Assembly (NCBI GenBank): GCA_016716675.1
Contig: JADJVG010000033.1
Location: 186,001 to 250,000 of the forward strand
Reading direction: 5' to 3'
From: Hyphomicrobium sp.
GTDB lineage: Bacteria > Pseudomonadota > Alphaproteobacteria > Rhizobiales > Hyphomicrobiaceae
Length of the DNA stretch: 64,000 nucleotides
Below the pieces are notes generated by a model. That model worked only from the letters and a program-made list of their open reading frames with translations. It searched no databases and was not told the DNA's origin. Below are positions 1 through 9,953 of the stretch, in pieces. Each line of letters begins with the position of its first letter. The first letter of the stretch is position 1. The position numbers and the translations under genes were made by a program.

Positions 1-58
1 TCCATCCAAGCGGTCGTGTTATGCTTCGGGTCTTCGACTGCGCCAAGCAACAGTAAAT

Positions 59-585
59 TTGATGTCTATACTGTGCCGGACACTTACGGAATTACCACCG
101 CGATTGAACCGTAATGCTTGGCTCATATACCAGCGACATCGTTTGGCGGGCTGGTTCGGGACAGTTACAAATCATCCCTTGAACCCGATGACCAACGCCA
201 AATCCAAATTGGTCGTCACAACGTCGGGCGCTGTCGGGATCTGAACGTCAACGCCCGCGGCAGGACTGAAGCTGGATATAGAAGGTAAGGTCTGAGCGAC
301 CGACTATTGCGACAGTACCGGATCCAACTGCTTCAAACCAGGCGATGTCTCTTCCGGAGGAGTGGCTCCTCTGCGTCCTTCAAAATTTGCGTCGGATGGG
401 ATAACTCCTCGAAGGGATGCAACTCTGAAATCGGCATACCGTTGATGTGCAGTATAAACTCAACCAGTGGTCGATCGGACTTTGGCGACTCTATCATCTG
501 GCATCCAACCGCAGGGTGGCGTGCCTACTATTCGTCGAACGGCTCGTACTACAAATGTGACTACGTTCTCATTTACACGCCTTAA
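59..585 (+). pseudogene. decayed tail-fibre-like / surface protein
   Basis: In one frame from about 188 to 365 the translation reads KLVVTTSGAVGI-stop-TSTP, then LKLDIEGKV-stop-ATDYCD, then NCFKPGDVSSGG. This is the VGIGT-x-P...LD-x-G-x-V...YCD...NCF pattern that I know from phage tail-fibre-like and large surface proteins. The two interruptions are TGA at 242-244 and 293-295. After about position 357 the frame shifts by one and continues, rich in Cys, Tyr and Trp, to a TAA at 583-585. The beginning of the gene is not clear and may lie outside the window. Family placement rests on the short motif only. It is degenerate or carries sequence errors, and I infer it to be a mobile-element remnant. 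Confidence 0.4.
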
Positions 586-670
586 GAACACAGCGCTGCC
601 TCCTGACCATCGAAACAATGCACCTCAGCCGCACAACGGAACCTTCTTGAATACCAGATAATTCAGCACA

Positions 671-895
671 ATGATCCAAAACTCCGACAGTGACAAAAGC
701 GGTTGAACCCACCTCGAGGACACATTCTTCCAATACGCTGCAATCGTAAGAAAGTGGGGCGCTGGCGCCATTGCCGAGTATGATCTTGAATATATTAAAT
801 CGCACCCCCAACAAGATTACGAAGTGAAGCGAATGATGACAATCAAGGCCAACCCGGATGTTTTCGAAGCGGCCGATTTATTGGTTAAAGAGTGA
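671..895 (+). pseudogene. possible coding remnant, unrecognised
   Basis: Between 707 and 895 one frame is open and looks coding: a charged segment with AAIVRKWGAGAIAEYDLEYI and then KRMMTIKANPDVFEAADLL, ending at TGA 893-895. The only upstream ATG in this frame, at 671, is cut off by a TGA at 704-706. If that codon were sense the product would be about 74 residues. I do not recognise the family, and no ribosome binding site stands out. It lies between two other decayed genes, so a gene fragment is the safest reading. Confidence 0.25.
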
Positions 896-1128
896 TTGTC
901 ACATCAATTCATGACGTACGTAAGCGGCATTGGATCGGTGAACACCGGGGAAGAAGTCTTTATAGTTGAGTAGCTGTCAACGGACAGGATACGATATTTA
1001 TACGACTTCATCAAATGCCCTCTTGCAACGACGGTCCTCACGAGTCTTAGCCGGGGGCCGCGAGCGTCACCGCGGTCGGTAGCTCCGGCACCCCCCATGT
1101 ACTGAGCGTACCCGTAACCTTTTATCCT

Positions 1129-2111
1129 ATGCCTAGATGCCATACGCAGGCGGATGCGTGGATTTCGCACACTGCCCGCCTTTACCACACAAATTGTGCG
1201 GCCATCCGTGCCATGCTGCACGAGCGACCGACATTGCGCTTTCGCAACCATGCCGCCGTGCTCGCCAGTGCAAATATCGTGTTTTGAGTCGCTGCACTTC
1301 CGGACTTTCGTGCCGCTGTACTCGCGGCACCCGCCTTCGCGACGCTAGACCACGCCCGTGTCATGACAGATGCTTGCGCCGCCTACGGCCCAGGCAATCG
1401 AGCACGTATTGCGCGTGCCATCCTCAAATTCCCCAGCTCGCGATCTCGACCACGCACGCGTCATGAGAGATGCCATCGCCGCCTACGGCCCAGGCAATCG
1501 AGCACGTATTGTGCGTGCCATCCTCCGATTTCCCGCATTCGCCGCTCTCAACCACGTCGCTCTCGTCGACCGTATCGTCGCATTTTATGCGATCCCGCGT
1601 CCGCAGGCTGTGAAGGTCATCCTGACCGATGCGTCGTTTGGAGCCCTCGATCATGTGAAGACCCATACTTATCTGGAAAGCATGTATCCTGATATTCCGC
1701 TCGCTCGCCTGAAGTCGATCATCCTCTCGTTTCCGCCGTTTGCCCTATCTCGACCATGCCCGAGTCTGGTCCGAAGCTATCGCTGTTTACGGCGAGATGA
1801 ACCGCGAATCAGTCAACGCCGCCATCAGGACATTCCCGCGATTTGTTTCCTACAATCACGCCCGAGTCGTATCCGTTGCGACAGCGGTCTACGCACCTCA
1901 TGGCGAGGACGAGATAAGAAGAGCGATCCTTGCGTTCCCCCGCTTCGTCTCATACGACCACGCCCGCGTCATGGCCGATGCTACTCTGCTTTATGGAGCC
2001 GCCGCTCTTGACTGCGTCAAGACCAAGATACTGCGCCAGCCGAGCCGGCTCTCCCGCATTTCCCTACGCGCCAGGAAACCAATGCCGCTTTCGGCCCGCA
2101 CCATGTGTTAG
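1129..2111 (+). pseudogene. decayed 34-residue helical-repeat protein (TALE-like or mTERF-like layout)
   Basis: At least nine copies of a 33-34 residue repeat run from about 1138 to 2060, with copy starts (the Asp/Asn-His pair) at 1246, 1348, 1448, 1550, 1649, 1752, 1854 and 1956, preceded by a more divergent copy. The shared pattern is [DN]HARV, then A-x-x-YG, then [IV]-x-x-AIL-x-FP-x-F. Copies 1-3 are in frame 1, copies 4-6 in frame 2 and copies 7-9 in frame 3, so there are two one-base shifts. A TGA at 1285-1287 interrupts copy 2 where the other copies have Gly. The gene closes at TAG 2109-2111. Period and two-helix layout resemble TALE-like and mTERF repeats; the Ile-Leu-x-Phe-Pro element fits mTERF better. 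Function is unknown. Confidence 0.6.
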
Positions 2112-2169
2112 TTGACCCCGCGATCTATGCTGGGAGCTGAATAGAATAAAGCGCTAAAGTCTCCGCCAC

Positions 2170-2719
2170 CTAGCTGTTGCAGATCTTATAGACGGTAGCA
2201 CGGCCGATGCCGTAGCGGCGTGCCAGATGTGAGCGGTCCATTCCGGGCGTTGCGAACTCTGCTTTGAGAGCGGCCACTTGTTCGCCGTTCAGCTTCGATT
2301 TTGCGCCGAACTTTACGCCAGCCGCCTTGGCACGGGCGATGCCCTCCGAGGCGCGTTCCTTGATAAGTTCGCGCTCAAATTCCCCGATGGATGCCAGCAC
2401 ATGAAAGAGCAGTCGCCCCGTTAGGCTCGATGTATCGATGGACTGGTCCAGCACGACGAAATCGACGCGCTTCGCCGCGATTTCCTGCGAAATCTGTGAG
2501 ATCAAGCACCGAACGAGCGAGTCATCGAGGCGCGTCACAACGAACTGATCACCCTCTCTCATGAAAGAGAGGGCTGTTTTGAAGTTCCTGGCGTTCCGAT
2601 TTCGATGCGCCGCTCTTCTTCTCTTCGAAGATCCTCTCGCATCAACCTGATTGAAGTTTTTGAACCTGCGTCTCAAGGTTCTGCCCGGTCGAGCTGACGC
2701 GGGCGTATCAGATTTTCAT
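2170..2719 (-). pseudogene. decayed serine recombinase (resolvase/invertase)
   Basis: Read from 2719, the sequence gives MKI-stop-YARVSS, ETQVQKLQSG-stop-CERIFEE, then after a frameshift ALSFMREGDQFVVTRLD, LDQSIDTSSLTGRL, EFERELIKERASEGI and a C-terminal helix-turn-helix with RRYGIGRATVYKI. This is the complete order of a Tn3/Hin-type serine resolvase of about 185-190 residues: N-terminal catalytic domain with the YARVSS serine, then the E-helix, then the DNA-binding domain. Lesions are TGA at 2708-2710 and 2642-2644 (coding on the minus strand), a frameshift near 2585, and two compensating small deletions after TRLD. It cannot make a full protein as written. It probably belonged to a transposon that entered the island. 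Confidence 0.75.
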
Positions 2720-2816
2720 GTGTCTCGGATTGTTTAGGAAATAACGAGACTTCGCCGATAAGACGAGTTCTGAGACACATTCTATTCAGGAGTGTCCACA
2801 ACGCAAATCGTGTCTC
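2720..2816 (-). promoter_or_regulatory. possible res-like recombination site
   Basis: Just upstream of the decayed resolvase the motif GTGTCTC occurs at 2720-2726 and 2810-2816, and inverted as GAGACAC at 2772-2778. Repeated half-sites immediately upstream of a resolvase gene are typical of the res sites that the enzyme binds. The spacing was not compared with any known site, so this is inference. Confidence 0.25.
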
Positions 2817-2862
2817 ACATTCCCAGCTTACAGGACGATAGTCGTGACCAAGGTGCGGATGC

Positions 2863-3567
2863 TCAAGCAAGCATACGCTCCATTGTCGCTTTCCGCTTTT
2901 CCCAGTCCGGCATCATCTGTGTCAGCAGGTCAAAGAACGCACGGCCGTGGTTGGGATGGCGACCATGGGCAAGCTCATGCACGATGACGTAGTCGATACA
3001 CGCAATTGGTGCCCTCACGAGATCGATGTTCAATGTGATACGGCCATTGCCGCTATAACTTCCCCACCGCCGCTGCATCGAGCGTATTGCCAGCGTTGGC
3101 GGCGTCAGAGGCACGCGGGCGTAACGCTCTGTCATGGTCTTGAACCGCTCGAACAGCTTTTCATTGGCATGACTTCGGTACCACCCACCCATTAAACCTG
3201 CGATGGACTCGGTTGACGCCGGGCCGCTGGCAGTCACCCGGAAGTACCCACCTTTTAGGCGAACCTCGTCCAAAGCGCCTTTTTCGATCTTCAAGCGATA
3301 TTGCCGGCCCAAGTACAGATGCGCTTCGCCGCTCACAAAGCGCCTCTCCGGCGTTCGCGGTTGGAACTGCTCAAAATACCGGCGTTGTTGGACAATCCAG
3401 GCTGCCCGACGTTGCAGCCGCTCTTCGATGGTCGATTGTGCTGTGCCGTTGGGTGCAACGACCTCAACTAAGCCGTCCGGATGGACGGAAATCGCCAACG
3501 TCTTCCGTTTTGAATGGAGCGCCCGATATTCGATGCTCTGACCGGCGTAACCGATGCATCCGCGCAT
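2863..3567 (-). CDS. YgjP/DUF45-type zinc metallopeptidase, type I R-M associated
   Basis: This 234-residue protein ends in the pattern of the YgjP-like, WLM/DUF45 metallopeptidase family. It has RRWGSYSGNGRITLN around residues 165-180, then the zincin motif VIVHELAHGRHPNHG near 195-209 with the HExxH pair and a third His. The N-terminal half contains the SKRKTLAISVHPDG strand pair usual for the family. Such genes often follow hsdR, and here the gene starts 3 bases after hsdR ends, so it is probably the last gene of the same operon. No signal peptide is seen, so it should be cytoplasmic. The substrate is unknown. The frame is intact although the gene upstream is broken. Confidence 0.8.
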   Translation of the reverse strand: MRGCIGYAGQSIEYRALHSKRKTLAISVHPDGLVEVVAPNGTAQSTIEERLQRRAAWIVQQRRYFEQFQPRTPERRFVSGEAHLYLGRQYRLKIEKGALDEVRLKGGYFRVTASGPASTESIAGLMGGWYRSHANEKLFERFKTMTERYARVPLTPPTLAIRSMQRRWGSYSGNGRITLNIDLVRAPIACIDYVIVHELAHGRHPNHGRAFFDLLTQMMPDWEKRKATMERMLA

Positions 3568-3570
3568 GTG

Positions 3571-6500
3571 TCAGCTCCCCATTCGGGCGCGCGCGAGCTT
3601 CAGGACGCTGTCGACAAGTTCGTCGATTTGCGCTGGCTCCAGCTTGATGCCGTGGTCAGCCCCGATCACATCGAAGAAGTAGTCATCCATCCTGTTTCGC
3701 ATGGCATTCTGCACATCGGTGTTCTCGGTCCAATTCACCACCTTCAACTCACGTACGATGCCGACCAAGTGCAGCGCAGTGGCAGCAAGAATCGGTTGAA
3801 GGTTGCCTCCGGCTACCTCTTGGTTCTCGGCCAATCCTGTGGTCAAAGCGTTGAACACCGCAATCGCACTATCATCATGCCGAATTTCGTCCGGGATACC
3901 GTCGTGAACCGGTCTCCGGATCATCTGTGCGCTTTCCTGCATCTTTGCGAGGAAATCGTTGTCGCTCAATCGCTTCGCGCGATGCTCAGCAATGGCATCC
4001 TCGATCAGCTTAGAGACCTTGGTGTAGAAGACCGGGTCTTCCTCCATGCGCTCGGTGATCGTGCGCTTCGTTTGGCTGGCGATAAGGTCCGCCTTTGACG
4101 ATGGCGTGCCCTGCTCCGCCACCGCCTTGTCGAATGCCGCGCTATCGAAAATATTGACCGGAGCAGTCACCACCTCGACGGCATCGGCGCTGATGTGCGT
4201 ATCGAGCAGCTTCAGCACGCGCCTAGTATTGCGAGAAGTCGATCCCTTCACGGTATCGGTTACGTACCGCAGTCCGGAGCTTCTGATACCGGCGCATGTC
4301 CTCTCGATATATGTTAATTTGCACTTCGTTATTCGGATCGTTCACCCAGTCCGCCGTTGCCAGTGCGGTGGCAAACAGTCGGGCGAATTCCGCCAGCAAT
4401 CTATAAAAATCCTTGCGCAGTGCCTCGTCGCCGAGGAACACCTCATAGGACTCTTCATCCTTCGTCTTCTCGACGCCTCGGAAGTGGTTGAGCAAATTTG
4501 CGTGCGCTTGCGGTAGCTTGGCGATCTGGGCGTGTATGTCGATGATCGCCCCTTCGAGGTCCTTGGGATCGAACTCGCCGAGACTGGAGTAGGTGCCCAT
4601 CGCCGCATCGAGTTCACCCAGCACGCCCGAGTAATCGACGATGTAGCCGTACTCCTTGCCGTCCTCGACACGATTTACGCGCGCAATGGCCTGCAACAGG
4701 TTGTGTGCCTTCAACTGCTTGTCGATGTAAGCACCGTGTTCACGGGCGCGTCGAAGCCCGTCAGCAGCTTCGACACGACGATGCGCAATTCAGGTTCTTC
4801 ACGCTTTTTGAACCCCTCGACGATTTGTCGGTTGTACTCGACTTCGTCGCCGTAGCGAGCCATCATCGTCTTCCAAAAGCGGGCGACGGGCTCGGTGATC
4901 TCTTCGCTGGGATCGTCGCCGGTCGAGCGGTCGTCGGGCGCCGACATGATCACTTCGGCCGAAACAGTCCCCATCTCGTCGAAGATACTCTTATATTTGA
5001 CAGCAGCCGCGCGTGAGCGCACCGCGAACTGCGCCTTCCATGGCGTCCCCTTCCAGAATTTGGTAAAGTGTTCGGCGATGTCGTAGGCGATCGCGGCGAT
5101 GGTCTGGTCGCCTTGTGCGATTTCACTGTAGCGGGCCACCTTGCGCTTCAGGTCGGCCTTCTCCTTGTCGCCCAGGCCTTTGGTCATGCGGTCGAACCAA
5201 GAATCGATGCCATCCCGGTTTACGTCCTGCATAACGTGTCTGCCCTCATAAATCAGCGGCAGAACCGCCTTGTCTTTGACCGCCTGATCGATGGCATAGG
5301 TATCGATGATGCCGCCAAACTTCAGCGCAGTGCTCTTCTCTGCTTTCATCAGCGGCGTACCAGTGAAGCCGATGTAGCAGGCGCGCGGAAACATCCGCTT
5401 CATCCGCGTATGCATCTCGCCGTACTGGCCACGATGGCTTTCATCAACCAACAGGAACACCTCGGTCGACAGATCTTGTGGTCGCGGTTTCGAACGGCTG
5501 CCTCGAACTTGTTGATCACCGTCGCGACGATGGCCGCCCGGTCGCGGGCGACCAGTTCCAGCAGGTGCGTACCACTCTTGGCTTGCTCGACATCGATGCC
5601 GCATGCTTTGAACGTCGTCGCGAGTTGTTGGTCGAGATCAATCCGGTCGGTGACGAGGACGACGCGGCGATTGGCAATCTCGCTATCCAGCCCCAAGGCT
5701 TTTGCCAGCATTACCATGGTCAACGACTTGCCGGACCCTTGCGTGTGCCACACCACGCCGCCACGTCGGGCGCCGGCTTCGTCGCGCTCGATTTTAACGC
5801 GTGTCAGGATCTTGCGGACCGCAAAAAACTGCTGATAGCGCGCAATCTTCTTGATCCCGAGATCGAACAACGTGTAGCGGCGCGCTAGGTCGAGAAGTCG
5901 GTCGGGGCGGCAGAGAGAATAAATCAGCCGATCCTGTTCAGTGACCAGCCGGCCTTCCTGCATCCGAGCATCGTAGCTGGCCTGTTCTTCAGCGAATCCC
6001 CCATTGAACGTCCGCTGTTTATCGTCGGCGCTGAGCTCGATCTTGAGCACCCTTTCCAATGTTGCGTCTTTGAACTCCTGCTCCTTCCACACCGCCCAAA
6101 ATTTGGCGATCGTGCCGACGGTCGCGTACTTGGCTTCCGACGGCTTCACCGCGAGTACGAGTTGCACGGTGCGAAACAGGTGCGGGGATTTCGTCGGCGC
6201 GTTGATAGTTGATAGTCTGGCCGACGCCTTCGGCAAGGTCCTTCTCTGGCGCCTTGCACTCGATCACGGCAAAGCGGGATGCCGTTGACGTACAGCACGA
6301 TATCCGGACGGCGCGCTTTGTGGCTTCCGGATTTTTCCACCTCCAGCTCGGCCGACATGGAACGCGTTCTCGTTCCACTGCTCCCAGTTGATATAGCGGA
6401 GCGAACGGCCGCGTGTTACACCCTCGATGGTCTGATCGAGCGACGTTCCAAGCTGCAGGAGGTCGGTGGTCTTCTCGTTCAGCGTCATCAGCCCGACCGG

Positions 6501-6770
6501 CTCGGGCGTGCGCAATTTCTCGATCGCCGTGCGGATATTTGCTTCCGAGAACGGGTGCGTGCGTCCGTCCTGCTCAATGCGATTGAGTTTCGCGATCTGC
6601 GTCGCGAGGATGTCTTCCAGCAATACATTGTCGAGCCGCCCACGTCGCTCGCGGTCAATGGACGCTTGCGAGAGCAGCGTCCAACCCGGTTGCATCACTT
6701 GCAGCAGGTGCAGCGCCGGCACCTGAGATAGATGCTTTTCGCCGTCGCGAAAGCTGTTGCTTGAACTCAC
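3571..6770 (-). pseudogene. hsdR: type I restriction endonuclease subunit R, multiply frameshifted
   Basis: Pieces in three frames together cover a full HsdR of about 1060 residues. They are the N-terminal nuclease domain (RPDIVLYVNGIPL, then AVIECKAP, the PD-ExK-type core), motor motif I (VVWHTQGSGKSLTMVM), a DESH box in LLVDESHRGQYG, GFTGTPL, and the later helicase motifs SKLLTGFDAP and LQAIARVNR, then the C-terminal helical region. Breaks lie near 6355, 6290, 6180, 5478, 4730 and 4225. At the last there is also a TAG where family members have Glu. The break near 4730 is a missing T in a T run. The GTG start at 6770 overlaps the hsdS stop. HsdR would translocate and cut DNA; as written it is inactive. 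Confidence 0.85.
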
Positions 6771-7972
6771 TCTGCGGCCTCCTTCGACGCCGGGACTTTC
6801 ACGGGCCACTCGCCGGTCAGCAGCTTTTGCATCAGTCCGCGCTTCTGTCGCGTCAGGGCGTCGCGTTGCTGTTCCAGAAGAGAAATTTCACATCGTCCGG
6901 TGTCCAGCGCGTCGACAATTCTGGCTTGCTCGTCTAGCGGCGGCAGTTCGAGGATGAAGTCGGCGAGGTCATCGTAATAGATGCGGATTCGGACGCCGCC
7001 GCTGCCGGCGGACTTCACGAACCGGCTCCAAAGCGATGTTCGCCGGAGGTGGTCGAAATAGGCCGGAACCAGCAAATCCGGCTTGGTCTCGAACGCGACG
7101 TAATCTGGACTGACCAGCACAACCCGACCGTGATGGTTTTGCGCGATGGACCCGATGTTGAGGCGCATCGGGTTATAAGCGAATGCACCGGGACGAACGA
7201 TCTTGTAGCGCGAGAGGTCGTCGGCGCGGACATGGTCCTTCATCGGGATCATGCCGTGCCCCTTGTTGACCCCCATGACCGCGTCGGCGGCGAGGGTGCC
7301 TTTATTGCGTTCCGTTGCTTCGAGCGTCACGTCGGACAGTGACACCGACTGCCAATTCGTGCTTCTTTTTCCAATGCGTTTGCGACCGCTCAAAAGCATG
7401 AGCGACCAATGATCGAATGTAGATAACTTTCGCGATATCAACTTTTCGGTCTTTTCGATGGCGTCGTCCCAGGTGCGCAGGATCTCGGCGATGCGGCGTT
7501 GAATTTGAAGGGATGGAAACGGCAGCTCTAACTCTGCGAAACGGTTTAAGCCCAAGTGCGCGATGGAATTCGTCTTTGTAGCAATTCTTGAGAACACACC
7601 TGTAGTTTGGCAGTGACGGAAAAGCTGTAGGGCATACTCCGGATAGACATCAGGTCCACTACGATATCGGATCAACGTATTCTGAAAGCAACAGTCGATA
7701 GGTCCGCTCATGTACATTGCGCACCGGCCTACCAGTTCCAAACTTTGCCCCTCGTTCAGAAGGATGTCGTTTGGCCCAAGCCGGAAGCGTTCGATTTCAC
7801 TGTCAGTAAATGGCATGTAGTTTACGTCAGTGAAGTCAATGTATCCGTCAAATACATTGGCAACGCGAAGGTAGGGAACTTCACGCCCTTCAATCATATA
7901 AGGAGAACGTTGCCGCCCTCCTTGTACATCACCAGTTTCCCCAACCACCCGCAGCGGGAATTTTTTACGCAT
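6767..7972 (-). CDS. hsdS: type I restriction-modification specificity subunit S
   Basis: The protein has about 401 residues with two target recognition domains of the HsdS type. TRD1 covers roughly residues 1-150 and ends in LPFPSLQIQRRIAEIL followed by a long helix (WDDAIEKTEKLI). TRD2 follows and ends in LPPLDEQARIVDAL with a second helix leading to GLMQKLLTGEW. The two helices are the spacer that sets the distance between the two half-sites. The ATG at 7972 was chosen because it overlaps the end of hsdM by 8 bases; a longer ORF runs into hsdM. The stop overlaps the hsdR GTG. The frame is intact, unlike both partners, so the specificity gene may be kept or recently exchanged. Confidence 0.85.
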   Translation of the reverse strand: MRKKFPLRVVGETGDVQGGRQRSPYMIEGREVPYLRVANVFDGYIDFTDVNYMPFTDSEIERFRLGPNDILLNEGQSLELVGRCAMYMSGPIDCCFQNTLIRYRSGPDVYPEYALQLFRHCQTTGVFSRIATKTNSIAHLGLNRFAELELPFPSLQIQRRIAEILRTWDDAIEKTEKLISRKLSTFDHWSLMLLSGRKRIGKRSTNWQSVSLSDVTLEATERNKGTLAADAVMGVNKGHGMIPMKDHVRADDLSRYKIVRPGAFAYNPMRLNIGSIAQNHHGRVVLVSPDYVAFETKPDLLVPAYFDHLRRTSLWSRFVKSAGSGGVRIRIYYDDLADFILELPPLDEQARIVDALDTGRCEISLLEQQRDALTRQKRGLMQKLLTGEWPVKVPASKEAAE

Positions 7973-9481
7973 CCGCTCCAAGCTCCCGCAGGTATCCCAC
8001 CATGCGCTTCTTAACGGCGATAAGCTCGGCTTCGATCTGCTCAATCTCTGCTTGCACGGCCTTCACGTCGATTTCGGCTTCAGCCTCGAAGGTATCGACG
8101 TAGCGCGGGATGTTGAGGTTGAAGGCGTTTTCTTCAAGCTCGGAGAAGGACACAACGCGGGCGTACTTCTGAACTTCCTTCCATGACTTCGAGTCTCGCC
8201 ATGAAGAGAAAGTATCGATGATCTTGGCCGTGTGAGCGGCTTCCAGAATGTTCTGCGTCTTCGCCTGTTTGAACTCACGACTTGCATCGATGAACAGCAC
8301 GTCCTTGCACTTGGCTCGCGCACCGCCCTTCTCGCGCCGACGGTCGAACACCAGGATTGCAACGGGAATCGAGGTCGACTGGAAAAGGTTCGACGGCATG
8401 CCGATGACGGCATCGAGCAAGTTTTCGCGGATCAAAGCCTCGCGGATCTTGCCTTCCGCTCCGCCACGGAACAGCACGCCATGCGGCACCACCACCGCCA
8501 CCCGCCCGAGCTTAGGCTTCGCTGTCTCCACCATGTGGGTGATGAATGCGTAATCGCCCGTGCTCTTTGGCGGAATACCGCGCGTCCAACGCTTGAACTT
8601 GTCCTTGGCGGCGTTTTCGGCGCCCCACTTGTCGAGGCTAAACGGCGGATTGGCGACCACCACATCGAACGCCATGAGGTGGTCATTCTCGATCAGCAGC
8701 GGGTTGTTGAGCGTGTCACCCCACTCGATCTTGGCGCTATCGATGTCGTGAAGGTACATGTTCAGTTTGGCCAGCGCTTGCGTGCCGCCGTTCACTTCCT
8801 GCCCAAACAACGCAAAGTCTTTGCTGCCGACCGCTTCCGCCGTTTCAATCAGCAGCGAGCCTGAGCCGCACGCCGGGTCGCAGATGCGGTCGCCGGGCTT
8901 CGGCTGGACAAGCTTCGCCAGCACGCGACTCACCTGCAACGGCGTATAGAATTCGCCTGCCTTTTTGCCGGCATCCGACGCGAACCGTTCGATGAGGTAG
9001 ATGTACGCCTCGCCGATGGCTTCTTCCTCGACGACATGGCCCGGCCGCAGGTCTAGCTTATGAAAGTCCTGCAGCAGGTTCTTGACGCGCCGGTTGCGAT
9101 CCCGCGTCTCGCCCAGCTTGGTCGGCGAGTTGAAATCGATGTTGCGAAAACACGCCGTCGAGCTTGGTCTTGTTGGCGCTCTCGATGGCCGCCAGCGCGA
9201 TGTTGACCAACTCACCGATGTTGGCGGCATCCCGCTGTTCGTACAGTTCGTCGAACGTCGAGCCCTCGGGCATCACGAACCGCTCGCGCTGCATTTTGCG
9301 CTTCACGCGGACCGTGTCGCCCTTCAGTTCCTCCTGGTAATCTTCCTCGTGCTGCTTCCACACGTCCGAAATGAATTTCAGGAACAGCATGATCAGGATG
9401 TAGTCTTTGTATTCGGCTGGGTCGACGACGCCGCGGAAGGTGTTGCAGCCGGCCCAGGCGACACTCTTTTATGTCGTCCAT
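7965..9481 (-). pseudogene. hsdM: type I DNA methyltransferase subunit M, frameshifted
   Basis: The large C-terminal part (to about 9140) is a clear HsdM: GEFYTPLQVSRVLAKL, the SAM-binding motif DPACGSGSLLIETAE, and the catalytic N6-adenine motif VVVANPPFSLDKW. The N-terminal helical domain (LILIMLFLKFISDVWKQHEE-like, then GSTFDELYEQRDAANIGELV) is in another frame, with breaks near 9150 and near 9430. The first Met given (9481) matches an MDDIK start; an ATG at 9515 is possible if the first break is an error. With hsdS it would methylate adenine in the recognition site. One or two corrected bases would restore it, so it could be intact in reality. Confidence 0.8.
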
Positions 9482-9599
9482 TGTGGTAATCTCGGTTTTG
9501 AGTACGGTCGGTCATGTTGCCCCTCCCTTGACGCGACAACTTATGGGGTGAATCGGCGGGAGCGTGATACGCATCTCCCGCCCATGACCTGTGGATGGA

Positions 9600-9902
9600 T
9601 CAGCGGTCGCCACAGGTCGGATTGAAGCGCGCACGCAGCTCCTGCTCGACCTTCATACGCGTCGGCCCGTCGCAGTAGAGAGCCGCAACACGAAGCTGCA
9701 AACCCTGGCGCTGCCAGCACGGGGCGCGGTCGTGAGCGCGAACCCGGCTCCAGACCCCTGCTGATTCGCCAACATCGATGACCTTGCGGTCGCCGTTGAC
9801 ACCCGTGACACCCAGGATCGCATAGACGCCGGAGCGTTCCTGCAATCCGTCCACACTCGTAAACTCACCTTCGAAGTTGTAATTGCCGATCTGAATGGTC
9901 AT
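9600..9902 (-). CDS. small GIY-YIG-like protein in R-M locus
   Basis: This 100-residue protein carries the ordered landmarks of the GIY-YIG nuclease fold. GVYAIL lies at about 26-31, VIDVGESAGV at about 41-50 (in place of YIG), an Arg/His-rich helix SRVRAHDRAPCW next, and ELRARFNPTCG near the C-terminus with the expected Glu and Asn. It is an almost minimal domain. It lies between hsdM and a half-size S protein on the same strand, which suggests a role linked to the restriction system, such as an accessory nuclease. Whether it is active is unknown. The tyrosine of the second motif is replaced by Asp. Confidence 0.55.
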   Translation of the reverse strand: MTIQIGNYNFEGEFTSVDGLQERSGVYAILGVTGVNGDRKVIDVGESAGVWSRVRAHDRAPCWQRQGLQLRVAALYCDGPTRMKVEQELRARFNPTCGDR

Positions 9903-9953
9903 GTGTAGTTTCTACCTGTCGTAGAGGCCCTATGACATGGACTGCTGGGCGCG

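Noticed and set aside
59..2710. Use of a genetic code with TGA as glycine by the host
   Set aside because: Many intact host genes in the window end in TGA, and no special tRNA is seen. The pattern is kept only as a finding about foreign or damaged DNA.
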